From positions 156,123,920-156,187,919 of the forward strand of contig NC_080540.1 of assembly GCF_028640845.1 (NCBI RefSeq): 64,000 bases of DNA, given 5' to 3'. Under the pieces are notes generated by a model. That model had not been told where the DNA came from. It searched no databases and saw only the letters and a list, made by a program, of their open reading frames with translations. The DNA comes from Ahaetulla prasina (lineage: Eukaryota > Chordata > Lepidosauria > Squamata > Colubridae). Both the position numbers and the translations under genes were made by a program. Positions 21,501 to 32,107 of the stretch are shown piece by piece (within the stretch, counting starts at the first letter, position 1; each line of letters starts with the position of its first letter).

Positions 21501-23267
21501 CCTGGCCTGCTTCTGGCTCCTGGAGCTGAGCCAGGGAAGCCGGTGCTCCTGAGGTAAGTCCTGATGGCCCTTCCCCCTCACTGTCCAAGTCACTTTCTGG
21601 CACCAGGCCCAGCTCCAAGTCACTTTCTGGCAGGAGGCCTGGCTCGGGGGGCGCAGATACAACACAGTTGCAATATATGGCTGTGAAAGTTGGACCATAA
21701 GAAAGGGTGAGTGCCAAAGAATTGAGGCCTTTGAACTCTGGTGCTGGAGAAGACTCCTGCGAGTCCTTTGGACTGCAAGACAAACAAACAAGTCAGTCCT
21801 AGAGGAGATCAACCCTGACTGCTTTTTAGAACGCCAGATCCTGAAGATGAAACTGAAGATGAAACTGCAATATTTATTTGTTTGTTTGTTTATATATAAG
21901 CATAAGCATGAAATAACTATACAATATATAAGCATAAATATAATCATAAGTATGTAATAACTATATGAAATTGGATACAATCAAAATACTTTGGCCACCT
22001 AAGGAGAAGGAAGGACTCACTGGAGAAGAGCCTCATGCTGGGAATGATTGAGGGAAAAAGAAGAATGGGATGACAGAGAACGAGGTGGCTGGACGGAGTC
22101 ATTGATGCAGTAGGTGTGAGCTTAAATGGACTCCAGAGGATGGTAGAAGATAGGAAGGCCTGGAGGAACGTTGTTCATGAGGTCGCGGGTTGGGCACGAC
22201 TTCGCAACTAACAACAACTATTAGTGGCCACCTGATTCCAGGACAATTTTTGAAAGCTATCCACTGTATGTTAATTGAGAATAGATCTGCCAATTGTTAC
22301 TGATTCTAAAATTCTTTCTAGGCAAAAAATGTTACTCATAGCAATGAGCAAGATTGCAAAAATACAGTACAGCAAAATATAAACAACTGAACCATTGGTA
22401 AAACAACAAAAACTGGGGGGGGGGGGAATTGCCCTCCCAGATAAGTTTCTAGTGCATATAATGAATATAACAAACTATGTGAGAATAAAAAGCTGTCAAC
22501 TCAACGAAGAGTTTAGCACCAGAAAGTTTTTTAAAACATCTTTAAGTATCACTCTTGTTTATTGCATACATTTAATTAAATGCTTTAATATTCATACAAC
22601 CTAAGCAGCCTTACTTGGAAACAATCTCAATGAAACTTAAGATGGTTATGAGTAGGTTCAGTTCACGCTGAGGATTTGCATATTCACTTGAAAAATACAC
22701 CTTTTCCCAAACTAGAAAAATCTGCACTCTTTCCCCCTTTGCCTATTTAATCCTGGAGCTCTGCCAATAATCCCGCTACTAAAAGAAGTACACCAATATT
22801 CGCCTCAACAAAAATTATTGTCGGATCAAATCCTTTAATTTCCAAAAGATATCAGGCTTATAAAAAACCGGATCCCACTAGCAGAAAAAAACATCCATGC
22901 ATCCTCAACTTAAATCTTGCGTGTAACTTTAAACAACAGCGTGACTAGAAAATTCAACAGAAAACGCTTTGCCTGAAGAGTTTTTTGCTACTAAATTTCT
23001 ACTGCTCCCAAACTACTGAAGGGCACAGAAGCACTTTAAAGGAGTAAATCGGAGCGCCAAACACGTGGCCAAAGTCTTGAAGGAACGAAACAAACCGTGG
23101 AAGTGCTGGCTGCAGCGTTAGCCGCTTACTGCGGCTAACAGTTTTACAGCCAGTTTTCTATTACGCAAAGGACAAAATTTTCTACCTCTCCGGAACATCT
23201 GGCGGTATCCGAGGCTGCACAAACCCCAGCCCTGACCTCTCACGCCTCTCAGGATGGGCGCCGCCAT
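18570..23267 (-). CDS. SPRYD4: SPRYD4, SPRY domain-containing protein 4, two coding exons, complete
   Basis: Exon 1 coding is 23267-23186: ATG in the context AAGATGG, 27 codons plus one base, donor AGAG/GTAGAA. Exon 2 is 19117-18570 after a TTTCAG acceptor. Joined they give 209 residues, against about 207 in mammals. The spliced junction reads MFRRDISFKLDEKTAHSS, matching the family where the SPRY-containing region begins. The SPRY domain covers roughly residues 40-205, with HYWEVTVKRSQQFRIGVADV and the tail VVPAFALWDGELLTHSGL as diagnostic blocks. The short basic N-terminus encoded by exon 1 is compatible with a mitochondrial presequence (inference). The molecular role is poorly known; SPRY domains usually bind protein partners. 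An unspliced reading of exon 2 would begin in intron sequence at 19148 and is rejected because the acceptor and exon 1 fit exactly. The single intron of about 4.1 kb contains a Bov-B LINE. Confidence 0.95.
21151..21664 (-). mobile_element. Solo LTR inserted into the Bov-B LINE
   Basis: 514 bases, TGTTCTG to ACAACA, flanked by the perfect 5-bp duplication CAGTT (21146-21150, 21665-21669). It interrupts Bov-B reverse transcriptase sequence, which resumes exactly after it (CNCAATATATGGCTGTGAAAG). A TATA box reads on the minus strand near 21335-21342. Same family as the LTR at 10331. Confidence 0.85.
21872..21985 (-). mobile_element. LINE 3'-end fragment nested in the Bov-B LINE
   Basis: AT-rich block (TTTATTTG repeats then ATATAAGCATAAGCATGAAATAA) splitting the Bov-B sequence between CTGCAATA and ATACTTTGGCCACC. 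The same block opens the antisense LINE end at about 32110-32235, so it is an inserted 3' end of that family. Confidence 0.65.
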
Positions 23268-23485
23268 CTTGGAATTCATAAGTCACGTGAAACTGGCGGG
23301 CTGAAGATAACTATGGGAGCCATCTTGGAGGCGGGCATAACTGAGCCAACCTATAGATCACAACCGCCATCTTGAAATTCAAAGGGCTGGATTATGGATA
23401 CCGAACGCATTTTAGGGGACGCCATTTTATTTTAGGGCGCGGCATCTTCAAAAAACATCCCTGCGGAGCCATTTTAATCTGAAAA
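23255..23485 (-). promoter_or_regulatory. SPRYD4 TATA-less promoter with repeated YY1-type motifs and a CACGTG box
   Basis: This CpG-enriched segment covers and precedes the SPRYD4 start. On the plus strand GCCGCCATCTTGG (start-codon overlap, about 23260-23272), GCCATCTTGG (about 23320) and CCGCCATCTTG (about 23367) read on the minus strand as copies of the YY1 core AAGATGGCGGC. Weaker GCCATTTTA copies occur near 23420 and 23469. A CACGTG E-box (USF/MiT class) lies near 23284. No TATA box is seen. YY1 at or just after the start codon is typical of TATA-less housekeeping and nuclear-encoded mitochondrial genes; binding here is inferred. Confidence 0.6.
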
Positions 23486-23572
23486 GAAGCTTCTTTTCCA
23501 ATGGACTCTTTGGCATCACGTGGCTACATTGATTAATGCTCGATGAATGGCTTGTTATAGTAGGACGTTTTA

Positions 23573-23589
23573 CGAGAGAGAGAGAGAGG
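23573..23589. repeat. (GA)n microsatellite
   Basis: Eight GA units upstream of the SPRYD4 promoter. Confidence 0.8.
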
Positions 23590-23730
23590 AAAAAAATTTA
23601 TATCCACTTTAAATCTACAGTAGGTTAAAAAGCAAATTCTGGAGTTTTGTCATAATTTCATCAGACAAAATGATTAAAAATCTAAAAGGATAAGGAAAGA
23701 AGGAAGAACATACTTCTATGGTTTGGAATA

Positions 23731-24230
23731 CAGCTAGTCATCAACTTACTTCTGCAATCGAGCCCATAATTTATGTTGTAATGTGGCTCGTGCTCCGTTT
23801 TTCTCACCACAATTGTGAAGTGGATCATTGCAGTTCTTAAATTAGTAACACAATTGTTAAGTGAATCTGGTTTCCCCATTGACTTTGCTTGTCAGAAGGT
23901 CGCAAAAGGGGATCACACATGACCCCAGGACTCTACAACCGTCATAAATGTGAATCAGTTGTCAAGCTTCCAAATGTAAATCAGGTGACTATGGGGAGTC
24001 TGTATCAGTCGTAAGTGTGAAAAATGAACATAAGTCACTTTTGTCAGTGCCATTGTAACTGAACAATCCCTAAATCCAGGGGTCTCCAACGTTAGCAACT
24101 TTAAGACTTGTGGACTTCGACTCCCAGAATTCCTCAGCCAGCAAAGCTCTGGGAGTTGAAGTCCACAAGTCTTAAAAGTTGCCAAAGTTGGAAACCCCTG
24201 CCCTAAATGAACTGTTGTAAGTACTACCTG
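23731..24230 (-). mobile_element. Tigger-like MITE, fourth copy, carrying a nested hAT MITE
   Basis: TA-CAGCTAGTCATCAACTTAC to GTTGTAAGTACTACCTG-TA, in the reverse orientation of the other copies. Split by the palindromic element at 24076-24200. Just upstream of the SPRYD4 promoter. Confidence 0.78.
24076..24200. mobile_element. Palindromic hAT-like MITE nested in a Tigger-like MITE
   Basis: CCAGGGGTCTCCAACG to GGAAACCCCTG, with the perfect 8-bp duplication CCCTAAAT (24068-24075, 24201-24208). It lies inside the element 23731-24230. Confidence 0.82.
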
Positions 24231-24549
24231 TATCAGAAAAAAATTATACTGTGTCTGAAAATCCAGCAGTTCTATTAATATATTGTAGCAAATGTGAAAA
24301 ACACATTTATCTAAATGGGCTCATGGTTTTTAAAAAAATCTGTATAAAAAATTATTAAACTTGGGAACCAATGATCATACTATTGTATTTGATCCTTGGC
24401 CTCATAGCCAAAAATACATTGCCCAATACCTCAATTTCTATCTTATAAATTCATTAAAAAAACTGAATGTCTGGAGGGAGGATCAGTTTTTGTTTTCCTA
24501 AAGCAAGATTTTAGCAAAATTATGTAATTCAAGTTTGGGGATGATTTTA

Positions 24550-24645
24550 AAATGGGCCAGTTGCGCTCTCTCAGCCCAACTCATCTCACAAGGTGGTTGT
24601 TATGGGGAAAATAGCAGGAGGAATGTGTGTTGGATAAGGGAAAGG
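24550..24645 (+). repeat. SINE fragment
   Basis: GCCAGTTGCGCTCTCTCAGCCCAACTCATCTCACAAGGTGG, the middle of the 7990-type SINE. Confidence 0.45.
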
Positions 24646-25096
24646 AAGGGAAGGGACTGAATTATACATAAAAGACCTAGGAAATACTGGTGGACCCCAG
24701 CCAACATGAAGAAATAGTGTGATGGAGCAAAGACTGTATTATAAAAAAGTATTGGATTCCCAGAATTAATCATTCTTTTGCAAAGTGTGCTGGTTAGATG
24801 ACCCATAGAGTATTGAACACTTATCTCTTAAAGATTTGGAGAAACGAGTGGATTCAAATGAGAGCTGCCAAAATGATCAACTATTAAAGGCCCTGAACAT
24901 GTTTAGCTTGCCCAAGAGAAACCTAATGGAAAATATTACTTTAAAAATCTAAAGGCTATCATATGCAAGAGAAAGGCAGGCTTTTTCTATGTTGAAATCA
25001 AAAGTAGGGCAAGGAGCAACCTGCTGAAATTAAAAGAAAGGACACTCAGTCTGAATATTAGGGCAAAGTTCCTGATTAAATAATGGAATCATCTAC

Positions 25097-25282
25097 TTCA
25101 GAGTCCCCAATCTTTTTCACAGCAGGGATTGGTTTCTGAAAAAGGCAATTTTTTCACAGATGGGGGGAGGGGGCAGCAGAGGGGGATTGTTTTGTATGCT
25201 ACCTAGACCCTGTGTATACACAGATGCAGCTTTACTCACTTCTGCAGCCTGGTTCCTAACAATTGGAGGCTGGAGACCCCTG
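25097..25282. mobile_element. Decayed hAT-like MITE
   Basis: Starts CAGAGTCCCCAATCTTTTTC and ends GGAGACCCCTG with a G-rich middle, as in the 10867 family. No target duplication found. Confidence 0.45.
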
Positions 25283-26057
25283 GGTTTTTTAAATACAACT
25301 GGATAGCATTTGTGACGGATCACCTAGAATTCTGCATAGAGTAGAAAACTGGACTAATGACCTATAAAGTTCAACCCAACTCATATATTCTGGGATTGTT
25401 ACATTATGAGAATCTTTGTAAGCCTTTTCTTTGTGCTATTTTTTCCAACATGAATTACTCCCCCAAGATGTTCATTTTCTGTGGGGATGGAAGGAAGTGA
25501 CACTCTTTTGATGAAGAAATCTTTTAAAGAAAGGAATGGTGACTTTTGGCAGCCGTAGAAAAATCTTCCTGGATTTCAGGGACTGGATTGTACTACAACT
25601 TTTTAACTGGTTTCTTGCTGAATCAACAACTAGAAGTGTAGAGCTTGCTCTTGCTTTGGCTAGCAGAACTAGTGTTAAATGAATTCAACAGCAATTTATT
25701 CCTTTTTCCCATGGGTTGCATGCAAGAAGCAGTATTGTGTATGAAGAATAATTAATCCTGTCATCCTGAAAAGAAATAATTCGGTAAAGCAGCAGCTTCT
25801 CCTGGATAGATCTTTTAATATTCATTGTGCATGCTTCATTATGATAATTTGACAAGGCACTGGAGATATATAACATAAAATCCTCCAGCCAACACCAGGG
25901 CGATACAAAGCCTGTGATCATTACTGATATATTTGCACAGCAATGGCTGGAGAATGCTATAGGATGCAGTAAATCAGTATGGAAATGACAAACATTGTTA
26001 GTCCACATTTTTGCCCTTATCCAAAGATAATCTAAGCACAACAGCCCAAACAGAAGC

Positions 26058-26247
26058 TGTTATGTATTAACAGTTGTGCCTTTAAATATTTGAGCGGGAA
26101 ATCAGCACGTTGCTGATTGGTCGAAGCCTCCAACAGAACTGTATAAAAGGAGAGGTTTTTGCCCCAGCCTGTTGCTGGGTTCACCCTATATTAAAGAGCT
26201 GTTGTCACTACCCTGGTCTCCAGCCTCGTTACTTCCCGAACTTAACA
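26058..26247 (+). repeat. 5' LTR of the Gypsy element
   Basis: 190 bases with TG...CA ends, paired with 30410-30599. It contains a TATA box (TATAAAAGG) near the middle. Confidence 0.93.
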
Positions 26248-26344
26248 TTGGCGACGAAGGTGGGATCTCGAGGCTAAGGAGAACCAGAACCGAGCTGAAG
26301 CACGCTAGTCCCGAACCCAGCAAACTCAGGGCAGAAACGCGGAA

Positions 26345-27100
26345 ATGGCAAACACGCCACCCGCACCGCATAACCCGGCAAGGAGAAATGGGAACATATA
26401 TGACCCGTTTGAAAGCTTTCTAAAGCCAACGAACTACAGGATCCCTGATAACCGCAAACGGGCTTACTTCCTAAGCCATTGCGGGCCGGAGGTAATCGAG
26501 ATTGCGGAAGCCCTGGCAGAGCCAACGCCGATACAATCGGTATCGTGGCCGACTCTGCAGACTTTGCTGAAAACCATTTCGCACCGCGCCGTCCAAATAC
26601 GTGCAGCGGTTTGAATTGGAGAACGAGACAGATGGAGGCGAGTCCATCGGTGACTACATGGCCGCTTTAAGAAGAGCGCCCAAGGACTGCGGATACCGAG
26701 ACTTAGGCGGTGCTACTCGAGCAACTCATCCGAGGGGTCAAGGACATCCGCCTCTGGCGGCGACTGCTAGCCAGGAGCAACCTGACACTAGCCACCGCTC
26801 TGGGCGAGGCCAGAGCACACGAAATGTCTACTAAAGCAGCAGAGACTCTGCAAAGCCTCTTCAATCCAAGGCGGCGCCAAAGCCAACGCCAGTACACCAG
26901 GAGGAGATTCAGTCCGAATCCGAAGGTGAGGGCGAGGATGAGGAAGGGGTCTGCCGGACCGAGAAACGCGACACTGAGGACCGTGACGAGTGCGGAAGTT
27001 GCGGAGGGCAGCATCAGCGCCAACGCTGCAGGTTTAAAGACGCAACATGCCGGCGGTGTGGGAAGAAAGGACACTTAGCTCAGGTTTGCAGAGCGGCCCA
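26345..27100 (+). pseudogene. gag remnant of the Gypsy element
   Basis: The first ATG after the primer-binding site is at 26345. The capsid-like region is split over at least two frames by small indels. A nucleocapsid zinc knuckle of CX2CX4HX4C form is intact at 27048-27089, within a basic, Arg-rich stretch. Frame breaks make it non-coding as it stands. Confidence 0.8.
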
Positions 27101-27224
27101 ACCTTCCCGCCGAAAATTCAAATCGGCCAATCAAAACGCGGAACCGGAAAGGCGGCCCGCGATTGGTTCAAACAAGAAAGGCGCGAAGTCTAACCAAACG
27201 ACTGTCATTATAGGCCGCGCCTCA

Positions 27225-30200
27225 ACCAAAGTGGAAAAGAAGATCTTCACAAAGCCCAAGATCGAGGGAGTACGGTGCAGGCTTGAAGTAGACACGGGAT
27301 CAGCGATCACCATCATGTCCTGGGACACCCTGGCGAAGTCGCTGCCGTCCGTCGCGAAGCGCCATCTGCAAGCACAGCGGCTACGAGTGCCACGACTACC
27401 AGGGAATCGCATCCTGTTCGAGGACCACCTCCGTCCGAGTCGAGTACGGCCCTCACAAAAAGACCCTGCCCATCACGATCGTCGAAGGAACTCTGCCCAG
27501 TCTGTTGGGACTAGACTGGTTTCGTGCCCTGGGCATGGGAGTGACTGGCATCTACAGAAGTGACTGCAATTTGAAAGACATTCTCTTTAACGAGTTCGAA
27601 GATGTCTTCAAGGACTGCCTGGGCAAGTACAAGGGGACCCCTATTTCCTTCAACTTAGACCCCAGGTAGCCCCCATTAGGCTTAAGGCGAGGAGAGTCCT
27701 TTGCCCTAAAACCAAAATTGATAAGGAGCTGGACAAGCTCATAAATCAGGGGTTTTGGTGCCAGTCGATCACGCAAAGTGGGAGACGCCAATCGTCACCC
27801 CATCAAATCGGACGGGTCAATTAGAATTTGCGCTGACTACAAGGCGACGCTTAACAAAGCCTTACAGAAAAGCGTACCGGTTCCGTGGTGCAACATTTAT
27901 TGCACTCCTTGGGGCAAGGGCAAGTCTTTGCAAAGTTAGACTTGGCCCAAGCCTACCAACAACTGCCAGTAGACGCCCGACAGCCAAGCCCAAACGATTG
28001 TGACGCACAGGGGGCATTCAAGTGCACCGATTGCAATTTGGGGTTAGTGTGGCACCAGGGCTGTTCCAAAACCTGATGGAACGACTACTGCAAGGGCTCC
28101 CAGGGTAGTTCCTACTTGATGATGTCCTAATTTCAGGGGAAAACATGGAGGAATTGGGGGAGCGGTTAAGAAAGGTCTTGAGCATTTTCCGGACAGCCGG
28201 ATTAAAAGTCAAGACAAATAAATGTCAGATAGGGGTCGAATCGGTCGATTTCTTGGGCTACCGGATAGACAAGAAAGGAATTCACCCTACTGAGAGCAAG
28301 GTTAAGGCAATTAGGAAGGCTCCAGCGCCCAAAAACAAAGCAGAGCTGCAGGCATTCCTGGGATTGGTTAATTTTACGCGGTCTTTTAAAGAACAAAGCA
28401 ACTGCTATGGAACCGCTGCATAGGCTCTTAGGGAAAAATACTGTTTGGTCTTGGGAAAGTCAGAAAATAGGGCTTTTGAAGCAGTAAAGAACCTGCTCTC
28501 AAGTGATAGCCTGCTCATCCAATATCACGACTCACTACCCCTAGTGCTGGTTTGCGATGCGTCCCTTATGGGGTGGGGCTGTACTCAGCCATAGACTTCC
28601 AAACGCACAGAAGCCCCTATAGCGTTCTACTCTAGAACGATGTCCTCCCCAGAGAGGAACTACAGCCAATTAGACAAAGAAGCATTAGCCATTGTATCAG
28701 GGTCAAAAATTCCATGAGTATGTCTTTGGGCGGAATTTTGAAATCGTGACTGACCACAGACCGTTACTGGGATTACTGGCTGGCGACCGCCAACGCCTGT
28801 GGCACTTTCGCCACGCTTGACTCGATGGACTATATTTTTAGCCGCTTACTCATACAAGCTGCAGCATCGACCGGGAAAGAAGTGGGGCATGCAGACGCAT
28901 TGAGCCGATGCCCACTGCCAGGGCGACCGAAGACCCCACTCCGGGACACCCATCCTCCTTATTGACTCGTTGGACTCTGGCCCAGTCACATCAAAGGAAG
29001 TGGCTCGGCATCATACCGACATTGTGTTAAGGACTGTACCGTTGGGTACAGAGAGGGTGGCCGCTGCGCCGGGCGAGCAGTTCAAAGAATTTGTTAAGAA
29101 ACGTGATGAGCTCTCGGCTCAAGGGGTGCCTGTTATGGGGTGATCGTGTAATAATTCCTGTTAAGTTAAGGGCAAGGTATTGGACCTCCTCCACGAGGTC
29201 ACCCAGGCATCGTAAGGATGAAGGGTTAGCTAGAAGCTATGTATGGTGGCCACTCATGGACGCAGAGATTGCTGAGAGGGTAGGGAAATGCCAAGCTTGC
29301 CAAGAGTCCAGACCGCTACCCCAACAGCCCCAGTCAGAGAATGGGAAAAGCCCCAAGGGCCTTGGTCAAGAATCCACATTGACTTTGCTGGCCCTTTCAC
29401 GGCCAAACGTTCCTAGTGGTGGTGGACGCATTTTCCAAATGGTTAGAGATCATACTTATGAAGTCCACCACAGCGAAGCAGTAATCGCAACCCTGCGCCA
29501 CCTATTCGCAACTCACGGGTTGCGGACACTCTGGTGTCCGACAATGGGCCCCAATTCACGGCAGCCCAGTTTGAAGAGTACCTGGCAGAGGAAGGCATCC
29601 GACATGCCCTCTCTGCACCTTTCCACCCTGCGTCGAATGGCCTTGCAGGCGTTCCGTCCGGGCGCTAAGGAGGCATTGTCCAGGCTCAAGCCAGGTGACT
29701 GGCAAACAAAATAGACTTTTCCTAGCCGTCCAGCACAGAACCCCAAGCACAGCCACTGGGAAAAGCCCAGCCGAATTGCTAATGGGACGAAAACTCCGGT
29801 GCCCACTTGACCGTTTGAACCCCATTACACACCGAGGGTTACAAGGGGAGCTAGAAAAACAAGGGAAATGAGCATAGGCGACCGGTGTGGGCCGAAACTA
29901 TGGGGACGGCCGAGTTGGGTCGCCGGACAAGTAACAAAGCAACAGGGCCAAAATCGTACGTGGTAGAGCTACCAGACAACCGAATGTGGGCGCCACATAG
30001 ATCAGTTAAGGAAGCGAATAACTGGCCAAACCAAACCAACAGAGACAGGTAATGACCAATACCACTTTGAATCCACAGCTGACAATGACCGGGAGGCGCA
30101 AGACTTAGCTGAGGTCCCAGAGTTCCAGCGACGCCATCAGGTCCCGAGGGAAACAGCAAGGAAAATTCAAAATTAATCCAAGGCGGATGGCCAAGAAAAG

Positions 30201-30355
30201 AGTCGGCCAATAATCCAGAGCCCGATGGCCCAGAGAAAGAGCTGGGAGGAGGAAACAGCCCCTCCGACCAGCTCAAAACACCACCCAGAACTGAACCGCG
30301 CAGGTCAGAAAGAACTAGGAGACGCCCAGGTTATTTGCGTGACTACGTCGAAAAA
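27225..30355 (+). pseudogene. pol remnant of the Gypsy element (protease, RT, RNase H, integrase)
   Basis: In order: an aspartic-protease DTG motif at 27291-27299; reverse transcriptase with a catalytic LLDD box at 28112-28123, directly preceded by an in-frame TAG at 28106-28108; the RT connection (DFLGYRIDKKGIHPT) around 28247-28300; degraded RNase H around 28540-28800; and an integrase zinc-finger CQAC pair near 29290. The integrase core follows, frame-shifted. Several stops and frameshifts disable it. The domain order RT-RNase H-integrase fits Gypsy rather than Copia. Confidence 0.8.
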
Positions 30356-30409
30356 TAACATGTAAATAAATATGTAAATAAGACCAAGTGTTTTCTGGGA
30401 GGGGAGGAG

Positions 30410-30599
30410 TGTTATGTATTAACAGTTGTGCCTTTAAATATTTGAGCGGGAAATCAGCACGTTGCTGATTGGTCGAAGCCTCCAACAGAACTGTATAAAA
30501 GGAGAGGTTTTTGCCCCAGCCTGTTGCTGGGTTCACCCTATATTAAAGAGCTGTTGTCACTACCCTGGTCTCCAGCCTCGTTACTTCCCGAACTTAACA
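30410..30599 (+). repeat. 3' LTR of the Gypsy element
   Basis: 190 bases, apparently identical to the 5' LTR; preceded by the purine run at 30397-30409 and followed by the GAAGC target duplication. Confidence 0.93.
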
Positions 30600-30604
30600 G
30601 AAGC

Positions 30605-31139
30605 TCTACATACATAGTGTAGAAGAGTGTTATAGTTCTGAGATTCATGAATCTTCCTCCGACTTCTCTTGCCCCACACCTCTGAACAACTAAATGATGA
30701 ACATATGCAGGTATTTTATATATTAGTGCATGCGATTTCAATTAGAGGATTTGGGGTTTCACTGTTATAGTACAGTAATGTGGGTGTGGGTGTTACATGT
30801 ACACTGTAATGTGTGATAGTATAAAAATACACTACTATATAGAAAATAACAAAATTCTTGCTTTCTACAAAATTAATCCACTTCACCCGAATTTGCACAT
30901 GTTCTTGTAACACTTGGGACACTTCTCTATTTGAGATTGGTGCACAATCTGAGGGTCATCTCAAATTTACAATTCCAACTCAAAAGAGCAGTTGGCAGCT
31001 ATAGCCAAGAGGACCTCCATGTAGGTTCATCTAATGCATGAATTCTTGGGGTTTGTATAACTGGGGGAAAAAAATCGGAAGTTCAGTTTTGGAATAATGT
31101 CAAGGTTCCAGGAGGTACCTTAGGTACTAGGCCTTAGGT
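30605..31139. other. Intergenic DNA, nothing recognised
   Basis: Unique-looking sequence following the Gypsy element's target duplication; no coding signal. Confidence 0.5.
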
Positions 31140-31285
31140 TTCCAGGCCTGACATGTATGTCAAACTCGTCGTGTCACATTGCCATCATGTGAGATTTTGC
31201 GACGTTTTCCCCATTTGCGGAGCTGGGGTGGGCGTGGCCTGTGTGTGATGCATCCAGCCTGCGGGGCCCCAGTTTGACACCCCTG
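31140..31285. mobile_element. Decayed copy of the TGTCAAACTC hAT-like family
   Basis: TGTATGTCAAACTCGTCG at one end and CCCAGTTTGACACCCCTG at the other, with a GTCACATTGCCATCATGTGA palindromic stretch between. Confidence 0.6.
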
Positions 31286-31935
31286 ATCTAATGCATCAAT
31301 TGTGCCTGTTCCTAGATTAGGAGGCCCTTCAAACTCATGCTCCAGTCACCTCACAAATGCACTATTGCAATGTGCTTTACATGGGGCCGCCCTTGAAGAT
31401 CACTTTGAAGCTACAAAAGGTCTAGAATATGGTGGTGCAGGTAGTAAGGAGCATGCCTTAGAATAGCCACATAACAGCAACTGCTCCATGAGATGCAGTA
31501 ATCTCCAGTCAGCTTCTCGGTGTAATTCAAAATGCTGGTTACCATCTATTAAGCTCTTCATGTCATAGGACCTGACCACCCATATCAATAATTTCTGGTA
31601 AGATCAGACAGAGGAGGTATGATTCGAATCCTACCAATTAAACAATGTCATCTATTGGTAAGAAGTATGCCTTCTCTGTCTCAGCACCTGCCCTCTACAA
31701 CAGCATCTCCCCAGAAATTTGTATGATGTTCAGAAGATCATTGAAAACCTGGTTATTCTCCTAGGCCTTGGATATCTTATGTTTGTTACGGATGATTTTA
31801 TGTTTGTTATGGATGATTTGTCTTCTGGGGTAGATTTTCTGTATTTTTGCTTTTATTATTCCTTGCTTTATAAATGTAAGCCACCCAAAGCAGTCTGATA
31901 GCATGATGACCTCTAACTCATATAAATAAATCACG
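31286..31935 (+). mobile_element. Degenerate CR1/L2-like LINE 3' end
   Basis: Plus-strand sequence keeps the spacing of the LINE RT C-terminus (LHWLP-like block near 31530, SL-S-P block near 31690), then TTTGTTA repeats and a tail with GTAAGCCACCC near 31878. Many stops. Intergenic. Confidence 0.55.
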
Positions 31936-32107
31936 TTTGCAATCAAACACAGGATAATTGTATATGTAAGCAACTTAGAATATTAAACTGCAGAAAGATC
32001 ATTGTGACAATAAATATACCTATTATCAAAGCCATAAATGTCCTTTCATTGTGTGGTTATGAAAGCTGAAAGGCTAAACAAAGAAAATGGATACTGTACC
32101 TTGGAAT

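Larger units (their letters stand above)
20441..22218 (+). mobile_element. Bov-B (RTE clade) LINE, 5'-truncated, with nested insertions
   Basis: Encodes the RTE reverse transcriptase region: FIDYAKAFDCVDHNK, the GKGVRQGCILSPCLFNLYAE motif, the YADD catalytic box and the C-terminal block FELWCWRRLLRV. It ends with the Bov-B 3' tail near CGACTTCGCAACTAACAACAAC. One in-frame TGA follows the RT motif near 20728. It is interrupted by a solo LTR (21151-21664) and a LINE 3'-end fragment (about 21872-21985). Located in the SPRYD4 intron, antisense to that gene. Bov-B is characteristic of squamates and supports the organism call. Confidence 0.9.
24231..26052. other. Intergenic DNA upstream of SPRYD4
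   Basis: Apart from a SINE fragment (24550) and a decayed MITE (25097) nothing is recognised; no coding signal. Confidence 0.5.
26058..30599 (+). mobile_element. Gypsy-type LTR retrotransposon, structurally complete but coding-defective
   Basis: Two 190-base direct LTRs, 26058-26247 and 30410-30599, begin TGTTATG and end TTAACA. I see no difference between them. They are flanked by a perfect 5-bp target duplication GAAGC (26053-26057, 30600-30604). The LTR carries TATAAAAGG. A TGG-starting primer-binding site follows the 5' LTR at 26249, and a polypurine tract (30397-30409) precedes the 3' LTR. The inside encodes gag with one zinc knuckle, then protease, reverse transcriptase, RNase H and integrase in Gypsy (Metaviridae) order. 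No env was seen. Frames are broken repeatedly. It lies in the SPRYD4-AQP14 intergenic region in the same orientation as AQP14. Confidence 0.93.

Noticed and set aside
21310..21980. Minus-strand open frames of about 160 codons
   Set aside because: They run through the solo LTR, Bov-B remnants and another LINE fragment, so they cross element borders.
26703..27074. Antisense open frame in the Gypsy gag region
   Set aside because: It mirrors the Arg-rich gag sequence; the sense strand has the zinc knuckle and matches Gypsy order.
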